From Garcia nutans (taxonomy: Eukaryota; Streptophyta; Magnoliopsida; Malpighiales; Euphorbiaceae): a stretch of DNA of 64,000 nt. The notes under the pieces were generated by a model. That model worked only from the letters and a program-made list of their open reading frames with translations, had not been told where the DNA came from and ran no database searches. The DNA lies in assembly GCA_947685225.1 (NCBI GenBank), contig CANTUV010000009.1:9610001-9674000 (forward strand). Direction: 5' to 3'. Both the position numbers and the translations under genes were made by a program. Of the stretch, positions 55,015 through 64,000 are shown in pieces. The stretch's first letter is position 1. Each line of letters starts with the position of its first letter.

Positions 55015-57988
55015 TGTAACATCCTAAAATTTTTGAAAATTTCTAATTTTTGAAAAATTTGATAAAATAAATTATAATTTAAAAGGATAAATTAAATTAA
55101 TGGTTTTAAAAGAAAAATGGAGGGATTTTAAATGAAAAAGTGGAATATATATGTGATATATATACAAAATATACATAACATATATAAAAGTCAACACTTT
55201 CTAAAAGAAAAGGGTATTTTGGTAATTAAATCTTATAAATTCAAAATTAATAAAATAATTCAAAAATAAATTATTTTTGAATGGAAGAGGGAAATTAGGA
55301 CTTTTAATTTATTAAAAAATAATTAAATAATTAAATATTAAATTATTTTAATATATATATGTGTGGTTTAAAAAAAAAAGATGAAAGGAAAAGAAATATT
55401 AAAGTCTTCTTCTTCTTCTTCTTCTTCTTCTTCTCTTTTCTTTGGCCGAAATACCATGGGAGCTAGACCAAGGATTCTACTTCTTCCATACTCCATAAAT
55501 TGAAGGAATTAACAAGTTTCAAGTGGATTTTTGGTGATCTCCACCAAAATTAGTAAGTTTTCATCTCTTTTTTTTGAATTCTATGGAAGATGTTATTATG
55601 TGAAAATTTGGATTTTGATGTAGTATGTTATAATTATTGGAATTAGTGTGTATGATGTTATTTTGGGTAGTTAACAATGATTCTAAGGTTAGATTGAAGA
55701 GATGATGGAGTTTGGTTAAAGAATGGTGAAGAGAGAGAATTTAGGGTTATGGATTTTTGGGGTTTTGAAAACATGAACTTTAATTGCGCAAATTGGTTCT
55801 AAATGAGTTATTTTGATTCATAAACAAGTATTTTAAAGTCAAATATTGGATTTGGTGGTGTGGGTTGGAGTTTGAGAATGGAAGTAGAGATTTAGGGTTT
55901 TGGAAAAGCGATTTTCCAAAGTGGTTGAATTGTGTGATTTTATTTATTTAAGCATGTTGTTTAGTATTAAAAGTGATGAATATAAGCTTGGAATGAGTAA
56001 TGGATGGTGTTGGAATGGAAAACCTTCAATGGGGGAAGGTTATGCCATTTTAGAGATTTTGTGTATAAGAGTGTATTTTTATAATGTAAATGATTTAAAT
56101 GTATTAAAATATATTTTTAATAATATAAATAAACTTAAAACACTAATTTAATTGTAGTAGAATGGAATTCCAATGTTGAAGTAAGGAAATGCTAAATTTT
56201 TAAAAATTTATAGGAGTGATGTGTAATTATGGTTTAATGATGGAAATGCCATTAAATGTGATACTAAATGATTATTTGCTATCACATTTTGTTTAGGCAT
56301 TAAGGGAGGTTGATTTGCTTCATCCAAGTGGTGAAGGGCAAGTTGAAAAGATTGGATTAAAGGTTGTTTTAGCTTGCTTTGGGTTGCTAGTGGAGTATGT
56401 ACAAACTTTGAATATAATGTTTATATTTGCATAACATTTGGACTTAACACATTTTGGTTGAAAAAATGTGTTAAAATACTTGGTTCATTGATTGTGTATG
56501 AATTATGTGCTATGACATTTGTAATGTCATATATGTGTTAAATGCATTGTGAAAAGCCATTGATAATGGCTAAATTGTGTAAAATGTGAAATATGCATAT
56601 TATGTGAAAATACCCAAAGTAATTGGGCAATGTGTTGTGAATGAAAAAATGAGATATGTGTAATAATGAAATGAATTGATATTAATAAAAATGAGAAAAG
56701 TGAGAAAAGTGAGAAAAATAAGAAAGATGTGAAAAATGAGAAAAGTGAGAAAACAAATATGAAAATAAGGCAATGTGCCTAGATTGAATATGTAAAAATG
56801 AGAAAGAGATTAATAATGAGAAATATGAATAAATTGTGTGCCTAGTATGTTATTCAATTTTTAGAGTTCTGGGTTTGGCGGCATGCCTATGATTGCCTAC
56901 AGGCTACAGCTGGAATGGTGAAATGACTGGGTCGTAAGCTAGGCCAGCTGATAAATATGATATTTTTGGGGTGAAAAGACTGGGTTTTAAGCCTCAAAAA
57001 CTGTAGCAGTCTAGCCCGGTTGAGGACCAAGATACTGGGGCCTAAGGGTCTAGCCGATTTGAGGTCCAAGAGACTGGGGTTGTTACATTATCTATGGATA
57101 TATTGCCTATGGGGCTAGACACATGGTGTCATTATAGACCAAAGCAGTAACTCTGAAATTTGAATAGCATATTAGATCCTTTTTGGGCCCATGCTTATCT
57201 TTGTTTTAATGTAAATTATGAAATATTTGAAAAATATAAGAAAGTGGATTGATGTGACATCTATATGCATTGTGCATTTGGTATTGCATTGAGTTATATT
57301 ATTATTATCAAAGTTTATACCATTAGGCTTCGGCTTAGCACAATTGTTTCCGTTGCGTAGGTGACAGGGTAGATCCAGCTGAGCCAGAGAGTTCTTCTAG
57401 ACCAGGTCGGGTCTAGACTTATAGTTAAGCTTGTTGAGTTGCTATCGAGATCAGAAACACTACCAACAGCATGTATATGTTTTTATGTTATTGTATATTT
57501 TGAGTATTATGCATAATAAATTATGTTTTGAATTTTACGTATTGTATATTATAAAGAATGTTTGGGTCAATGTATTTAAAATGGGAGAGTAAGTGTGTTT
57601 TTAAATTATATATATCTATATATATAAATGTTTGAGAAACTTGGTGAAATTGAGAAGTATGGTTGAGATGGTGAATTGAAATTATTTGGAAGTGTTCTCT
57701 TTTTGCAGGTTAAGTAATTGCTAAATTTTGGGATGTCCAAATTATAGACAAAACTCTGGCAAATTTTTTCCCGAGATTTTTATATATATTATTTATTTTG
57801 GGTTCTTATAACAAGTAAAGAATATTTATATTCTATTTATTTTTTATATATTTAGAATTTGAAATTTTAAATTGGAAATGTGAAAAAAAAATTTAGTAAA
57901 CCGGTCTGTGACATTTTGTACCGTATATGCATATTTTATATATGTTGAAAATATGTATAGTACGTATATAGGGTATAAAGGTGTTACA
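55015..57988 (+). mobile_element. gypsy solo LTR (LTR copy E), TSD AAAAG
   Basis: TGTAACATCC...AAAGGTGTTACA flanked by AAAAG at 55010-55014 and 57989-57993. 2974 bp. Contains TATATAAA (55181-55188), GTAAGT (55553), the inverted-arm repeat block (56850-57168) and a decayed double hairpin ending GTAGGT (57321-57362). It splits the Gag of gag-only element 2. A small ORF (55900-56151) inside has no counterpart in other copies. Confidence 0.9.
55405..55434. repeat. (TTC)n microsatellite
   Basis: Ten TCT/CTT triplets within LTR copy E. A similar CTT-rich stretch lies at the same LTR position in copy F (63475-63488). Confidence 0.9.
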
Positions 57989-59412
57989 AAAAGCCTACGA
58001 CAATCCGACCTACGCCAGTGATGAAGAATTCAACAATAACTCAGTTAGCTTCTTACCAAGAGCAATGGAACCTGAGAAGATTCAAAAGATGTTGGATGAT
58101 GCCCTTGAAGTCAAGATGGAAGAACTAAAGGGAGTTCTAGCTGAGATCATAAAAAGTTAAATGGCTACAATGTTTAGGAAATTATTGAAGCATCCGCAAG
58201 CACCAAGAAAGACAAGGGAAAGGCTAAAGTTAGTGAAGTAGTCTTCAATGATGATAAGATGGTTATGGATGGTGATGAATACTGGGCCTAATACTTCTAA
58301 GATCCTTAAGATAAAAATAAGGAGCCAAAGGTTGTTGAGAAGATAACTATTGAAAAGACCGAGACGTCTGATGTTGAGAAGATGATTACTGATTTAGAAA
58401 AGAAATTTGAAAAGAAGCTGAAAATCGAAGAGATGTCCTAGGTCGACAAGTTGTTCGAGCTAGACGGGGAGGTCCCATACAAGTTCAAGATACCTTCCTT
58501 TGCCAAATTTGATGAAACTGGAAACCCTCATCTCCATGTGAAGTAGTACATCACTTCTATACAGTCTGCCCGAGCTACTAAGGCTCAAACTCTAATGTAT
58601 TTCATGCTCTTATTGGACCCTATTGTCCAAAACTGGTTCAACACCTGAGAGAAAAGTACCCAAAAAGATTGTGATATGCTATACAAAGCTTTCATTCAGT
58701 AGTATGGGTACAATTTCGTGCTGGAGGTTACCTTGATGGAGGTGGAGACCATTAGGCAATGACCAAATGATAACTTTGTTGATTATGTAAAAAGGTGAAG
58801 AAATAAAGTTGCATTGCTCAAGAAGAGACTCAATGAATCGGATCATATTAGGATGATTGTAAGAGGAGTGCTGCCTAGTCTGCATGAGAGGATATCCCAC
58901 ACTGTTATTAGAGATTTTAAGGATCTTCTTCAAGTTGGTTTACAAATTGAAGAATGGAAGAGAGAGAATAACTAGTTTTCTGCAAGAAGAAATGAAAAGG
59001 GAACTACCAGTTGGGTAATCAAAGCACCCAGAAGGAAGTTGGTGTTAATGTAACTGGTCAAGGAAGTAGAAGATAATTTTTAAAGTTGAAAAAACCTCTG
59101 TCTTGGGTTTTCAACAAGCTACAAAACAAGGGACTATTATATCCATTGGCCCCTCAACCTTTGCCGAATCCTTTACCCCCAAAATTTGATACTGAAGCTT
59201 TTTGTCAATTTCATCAGACTCAAGGACATGAGACAGATAGATGCACCCGATTGAGGCATGAAATCCAAGACCTGATCGACAGTGGTAAGCTGCCTGAGCT
59301 CGATAAGTCCAATACCAAGAGCAATTCTTTGCCTAAATTTAGAAGAGGACCTCCGCCAACAACCTTCATGATAGGAGAAGGAATGGAGGAAGATTCTGTC
59401 TTTCAAGACTGA
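57989..59412 (+). pseudogene. gag: Tat-type Gag remnant, gag-only element 2
   Basis: Starts after the solo LTR with KAYDNPTYASDEEFNN; then MEPEKIQKMLDDALEVKMEE (58068-58127); a capsid-like core with VPYKFKIPSFAKFDETGNPH (from 58474), LMYFMLLLDPIVQNWF and RMIVRGVLPSLHERISH (58850-58903); a C-H-H-C finger CQFHQTQGHETDRCTRLRHE (59203-59262); and a tail ending TGA at 59410. About ten stops and several frame changes. This is the most complete Gag of the gag-only pair; no protease follows. Confidence 0.85.
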
Positions 59413-59775
59413 AATGTCGAAGATGCAAAATGAGGAGAAATTTTATTCAACAAACTTCCCTTAGCTTGGAGTGTTGCTCTTTTTATTTTGCTTTCTTTAG
59501 TACTTATTTTAAACAATTATGTTTTTAAAATTAAGATTGTTTGAATAAATTATTTTTCTTAAATTTTTGTTGGTCTTTGTTCATTTTAGTGCTCAACCGA
59601 TGATGAATTTAGCTTCATCCTTATGAATTAGTATATCTATGCATTATAATTTGAATGACTTTACTAGGTGAGGGAATTGTTCCATAGCCTTGAGTTGTGT
59701 ATGCTTACTTAGAGAGGGCTCCTATATAATTACCTTTGTCTAGTCAGTATTAGAACATGCTTTGACAAACTTTTG
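59413..59775 (+). other. 3' UTR of gag-only element 2
   Basis: AACTTCCCTTAGCTTGGAGT to GGTCTTTGTTCATTTTAGTG matches copy 1. Then unique sequence up to the truncated LTR. No polypurine tract is seen, as the LTR start is missing. Confidence 0.65.
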
Positions 59776-60800
59776 ATTCCAGCAGCTTTGATGGGTTAAA
59801 ATTAATATTTTTGCATGCATGATTATTTAGTTACAAATATTACAACAAGCTTATTTTTTCCAACATTCAACTTTAAATCTTATTTTCATAAATTCCAAAC
59901 CATTCCAGTATACTTAAACCATAAACCCTAAATTCTATTTTCTTAAAACCTAAAACCCTAATTAATTCTTTTTTTTCTCAAATGACACAGTAGCTTAATA
60001 TTTTTAAAATAATAATAATATCAATTTTGTAAATCTAAGCCTACAAAACCCTAATTTCATTCAAGAAACCCTAATTCAAGATGTAAACTTAAATTTGTAT
60101 ATTTATTACATTTTGTGAGTTAGATGCATGATTTATTATTTGTCTTAATGAATGGTTATTTTTGTTTACCTTTGATAAATTATTTATTTATGATGAATGA
60201 TTGATTATTTTTATTGATTTATTTTGGTTTCAAGAATTATAAGAGATATGTTTTCATGATTGGGTACCTCATTAATTGAGCATCATGTAATTTAGTTTAT
60301 CTTAAACTTTGGGATCAATGTAAATGACACGTTTTCACCTTTCGGTGGGTGTCCTATTTAGTTTTAGACATGGACAATATGAGAACATGTTTCCATTCTT
60401 GGATGGGTGTCCATTTATTTATTTTTTTGGACATCATTGTGATTTTAATAAAGTAATTATTTATTCTTATGATCGCATGTAGTATGGATAATATCGTTAT
60501 ATTTAAGAATTTTATAATATTAAGACCTAAAAAGGAGGCTAGTTCTAATGAACCGGGCGTTGTGGGTGTGTTGTGCTATTTCTCACCTTCCCCACACGTA
60601 CCCAACTTTCCGAACCCATTAGGGGGTGGAGGATTCCTTAGGAATTGAGTCATCCACCCCTTTCTTTTTCCCGACCTGTCCAGATGGTGACTTCATTTTT
60701 CTCAGGGTTTAGGCCCATGTTCTCTACGGCCCTGAGCCTAACAGTGCCGAAGTCGCAAGAACCATTCCACATGGGATTGGGGGCAAAAATCCCTCTCACA
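59776..60800 (+). repeat. 3' LTR of gag-only element 2, left-truncated
   Basis: Begins mid-LTR (TTGATTCCAGCAGCTTTGAT equals 53520) and runs to the LTR end CCCTCTCACA. The last 360 bp match 42000-42362 of copy 1 (GTCGCAAGAACCATTCCAC). Confidence 0.85.
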
Positions 60801-61039
60801 CATTTAACTATATTTATTGCACCACATTTTGTCATTATATGTTTTAATTCCACTATGGCATGTTGGGCGAACTCTACACCACTAGTCTATTGATGCATCA
60901 ATATTTGTAATCATGGCCTTGCGTGTAAATCCAACTCCCTATTTTTCCAAAACATAATTTATTATTTTGTAATTTATATGATAGTATATATTTTTATGTG
61001 CATGTAAATATTGGTCAAGTGTACTTTTTGATCATGGAG

Positions 61040-62045
61040 TAGGGCTGTTCAAGCAGCCAACCAACTCGAGAAACCCAGCCCAGCCCGAAGGTTTTGGGCT
61101 GGGCTGGGCAAGCTGGAAAATAAAGAGGGGCTGGGCAGTGGGCTACTCTGCCAGACCTAGGCAGAGCTCATGTCGGGCATCGAGCTACAATACAAAACTG
61201 TTGGGCCAACCAGGGTCTTAATTTAAATAAAATTATAATTTATTTTAATTCCTTAATTTTATTAACCCTAAGCTAATAGCCTAACACACAAATACTTACT
61301 CACTCTCAGCAGCCACACACGACACAGGTCACCCACACAAAGCCCATCCCCTCATCCTCACTCTCTTGCTCGGCTTCCTCTCATCACCATCCACTAGGAG
61401 CAATAGGCTCGATGAAACCAGTCAACATCGCAACAGTAGGCCAGCAGCTCTCTTCTCTTCAGTCTTCTTCGCATTCATCTTTTCAGTCCAGCAACTCTCT
61501 TCTCTTTAGGCCAACAACTTTCATTGCTAATTGGTAATTGCTATTGATCTTTTTTTTATTTATTATATTTTTTGATGATTGATTTTTCATCTGTTACAAT
61601 AACTTGAAAGTGAATGAAAGAAAGAATGAAACAGAGAAGGAAAGTAAAAGAAAAGAGGACAGTGGGTTTAGATGTGAAGGTATCTATTTGTGATTGGATG
61701 ATAAAAAAGGTTAACTTTGGGTTTTAGTTTAGAATTATTTTCATTAAGCCATTCTCAAGTTGTATTGTTCTCTTGATGGCTATGTGTGTCAAATTAGAGC
61801 CCAACCCAGTGCTAATTTAAAAAAAAAGGCAACAAAAAAATATTAATCCTCAGTTCCTCATCAAATATTATTGTATTTCAGATATGCTAACCCATTAGCC
61901 CGCATGACCCGGCCTAGCCCGAGTTGGCCAAGCTCGATTGAGTCTAAGGCTAAGCCATGGGGTGGCATATATAGCCTGAGAATATCTCAGGTCGGGCTAT
62001 GGGCTAGGGTTAAACCTGACCCAGCCCTGCCCGAAAATACCCCTA
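61040..62045. mobile_element. non-autonomous hAT-like element with 8-bp TSD
   Basis: Left end TAGGGCTGTTCAAGC, right end complement TAGGGGTATTTTCGGGC, flanked by TCATGGAG (61032-61039) and TCATGGAT (62046-62053). An 8-bp duplication and TAGGG-type ends fit the hAT superfamily. GGGCTGGGC-rich subterminal sequence lies at both ends (61076-61140 and 61905-62030). No transposase ORF. Orientation unknown. Confidence 0.78.
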
Positions 62046-62053
62046 TCATGGAT

Positions 62054-62442
62054 ATCTAATTGATATAATTCCTCCACTGTCTTTCGATTTGCTGTTGCTT
62101 GTTCTTCAGGGCTAATTACCGAGGTAATAGATTATGTGATCCTTTAATGTTGGGACTCTGAATATTTTTTTTTTCTTTTAGTAAATTAATATTCATAACT
62201 TTCAAGGTTATAATAGAGTTGTACATACTCATTTTGTAGTTGAATAGTTTTCAGTACTTCCAAATTGATGAAATATTTTGTTAATGAGCAGCGGAACAAT
62301 GATAAAGCATTTACAATATTAGTTATATTTTCATAATAATTTATTTAATTAGATAATATGTGAATGAGGTCACTTTTACGAGTATTTCATTACATATGTA
62401 CTCTTTAACAGTGATTATTGCTATAATGATGATCATAGGACC
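62054..62442. other. unassigned A/T-rich sequence
   Basis: Between the hAT element and an LTR fragment. No ORF, repeat or motif that I can place; possibly old single-copy DNA, like 60806-61031. Confidence 0.4.
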
Positions 62443-63147
62443 TGTAACATCCTTAAATCCTATATACGTATAATACATACACCCAGTATATGTAAAATAT
62501 GCATATAAAGTATAAAAATATTACAATTCAGTTTATTAAAATTTTCATACTCCTAATTTAAAATCCCAAAATATTTTAAAATGTATTTTTAATAAAAATA
62601 TTCTTTATTAGTTTTAGGTACCCAAAATAAGTATTTTATATAAAAATCTCTGAAAAAAATTCGCTAGAGTTTTGTTTATAAATTGGACATCCCAAAAACG
62701 TCAACAACACTCAACCTGTAGAAAAATACACTTACAGTAATAATAAATCAAACATTTCACTCCAACTTTTCAATCTCTCAACATTTTCTTCAAAATATTC
62801 ATATATGTACATAAATATATAAAAACACAAATACACATTCCCACATTATACAATTTATCCAAAAATTCTTTATAATTTACAACACTCTCAAAAATATAAC
62901 ATAATATACATAACTATGCCATGTTTTAAAAATAAAGTGTATGCATGACAGCAACTGGCTTAGATCATGTGGAAGCAAAACTCACTTCAAACACTATCAA
63001 CCTCAAGCCTAGACATAACTATGTCTAGGTGAACTCTCTGAATTTATCGATGACCCTATCACCTACACGATGAATTCAATCGCGCTAAGCTAAAAGTCTA
63101 GCTGTACATACTTAATAATAATAAAACTTTAAAAGAAAGACAATGCA
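62443..63147 (-). repeat. gypsy LTR fragment (LTR copy G)
   Basis: Starts TGTAACATCC (complement of an LTR 3' end). It shares AAAAAATTCGCTAGA (62655) with copy D and has the decayed double hairpin ACCTACACGAT ... ATCGCGCTAAGC (63062-63090). It is cut at 63148 by copy F. Confidence 0.75.
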
Positions 63148-64000
63148 TGTAATATCCCTAAGTGTGCTTAGAAGTTATGATAATGTTGTTATTATTGAAT
63201 TGAGTGTGTGATTGATAAGTGGTAATTATGTTGTTTGAAGAAAAGCATTGTGTAGAGTGAAGTGTATATGTTGTGTATATGGTCATATATATATAATATA
63301 AGTTGGTCAAAGGGCTTGGTCAAGGGAAGAGGATATTTTATTTGTGATTGTGAAATTACCAACATGGGCTTGTAAAAGACAAAGGTTTAGTTATATGGTT
63401 GAGGGTAGTTTAGTAATTTTCTTTTGGAAGGGTATTTAATGCCTATTGACTTTGTGTTTTCTTCATCATTTCTTCTTCTTCTTCTTCTTGTTGATGGCCG
63501 GCTCACTCAAAGACAAAGGAAAGCAAGAGAGCAAGTGATGATTTTGGAATTTTAAGCTCAAAAGTGAAGGAAGATCTCAAGTATACAAGTTGGAATTTCA
63601 AGAATTTCATGATTTTAGTAAGTTTTCTCTTGTTTGCCTTTGTTATTTTTGAAGATGTGTGTGAGTTGAGTTAGGGTTATTGATAGTATGATTAAGTGTG
63701 TTGATGATTTGTTGATTAGAGTTGAAATTGATTTTAAAATAAGAAGTTAAATTGGTGTTGGTGATGGAAGAGTAAGAGTTGTGTTTAGTGAATATTTTTC
63801 TGTTTTACAATTAGTAAAGGCTGTGATTTGTATGATTTTTAATTAATTATAGAAAAATTTTCTTGAAGTGAATTTTTGATATGTTGTGCCTCTATGAGTC
63901 TAGAATGACTGAAAAATATGTTGATTCGATTTTGGAATGGTTATGAGTTTAGAAAGATTATTTTTATTAGACCTGTTCCAGCAGGTACCTTAACTGAGAC
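63148..64000 (+). repeat. gypsy LTR start (LTR copy F), runs out of the window
   Basis: TGTAATATCCCTAAGTG, close to LTR A. It shares the TATATATATAATATAAG run (63287-63303), GGCCGGCTC (63497) and TTAGTAAGTTTT (63615-63626). It could be the 5' LTR of an element further right or a solo LTR. Confidence 0.8.

Larger units (their letters stand above)
49995..60800 (+). mobile_element. gag-only Tat-like element, copy 2, rearranged; TSD CATTT
   Basis: TGTAGACCC at 49995 and ATCCCTCTCACA ending at 60800, flanked by CATTT (49990-49994 and 60801-60805). Between: LTR start, a ~3.77-kb inverted repeat made of LTR and tandem-repeat sequence, a leader fragment, a broken Gag interrupted by a solo LTR (55015-57988), a short 3' UTR and a left-truncated 3' LTR. 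No pol sequence is seen. The TSD shows that the rearranged block still sits in one insertion. Confidence 0.82.

Noticed and set aside
55900..56151. 83-codon ORF in LTR copy E
   Set aside because: Within a solo LTR, no counterpart in the other copies of the LTR superfamily.
60645..60893. ORFs at the end of the gag-only element's LTR
   Set aside because: They cover the LTR 3' end and flank; the LTR end is non-coding in the matching copy at 42200-42362.

Overview
The window is plant nuclear DNA, probably from a eudicot with a large, repeat-rich, AT-rich genome. I see no convincing host gene, tRNA, rRNA or CRISPR array. Nearly everything assigns to nested transposable elements: Ty3/gypsy (a chromovirus like Tekay/Del, an Athila-like element and the Tat/Ogre lineage), Ty1/copia (a SIRE/Maximus-like element and one solo LTR), a plant L1 LINE and a non-autonomous hAT. 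The species cannot be named from the sequence alone.

Layout. 1-6522: 3' part of a plus-strand chromovirus (gag-pol broken by two in-frame stops, polypurine tract, 2.6-kb 3' LTR). 6523-13004: 3' non-coding end and LTR of an Athila-like element, its LTR split by a minus-strand gypsy solo LTR (8684-11876, TSD AGAAA) that carries three ~240-bp SINE-like units near its end. 13005-17131: 5' end of a minus-strand gypsy element (LTR plus tRNA-Met-type PBS). 17132-49190: an L1 LINE split by nested insertions. The LINE holds a gypsy solo LTR (18198-46998, TSD AATAG/AATAT). That LTR holds a SIRE-like copia (18700-44698, TSD TGCGC). The copia 5' LTR holds a complete 11.3-kb Tat element (19203-30463, TSD ATAAC). 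The copia 3' end is fused to a gag-only Tat-like element whose own LTR holds a copia solo LTR (40040-41388, TSD ACAGT). 49995-60800 (TSD CATTT): a second gag-only Tat-like element with a ~3.8-kb internal inverted repeat and a gypsy solo LTR (55015-57988, TSD AAAAG). 61040-62045: hAT-like element with an 8-bp TSD. 62443-64000: two further gypsy LTR pieces.

How the parts relate. The full-length Tat element (19203-30463) is the youngest readable insertion: its LTRs differ at only about 15-20 sites by eye, while the SIRE LTRs differ by roughly 9%. It keeps gag, protease, RT, two RNase H domains, integrase and a short antisense ORF. The two gag-only elements share its primer-binding site and Gag type but have no pol, so they would need enzymes from such a relative. 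Seven LTR pieces (3942, 8684, 14065, 18198/44704, 55015, 62443, 63148) form one diverged superfamily with a common architecture: TATA near position 140-170, a GTAAG donor-like site near 470-560, a variable repeat block inside a conserved inverted repeat, and a double hairpin ending in YAG/GT. This shared architecture, and the palindrome clusters just upstream of TATA boxes in otherwise unrelated LTRs, are the most unusual signals in the window.
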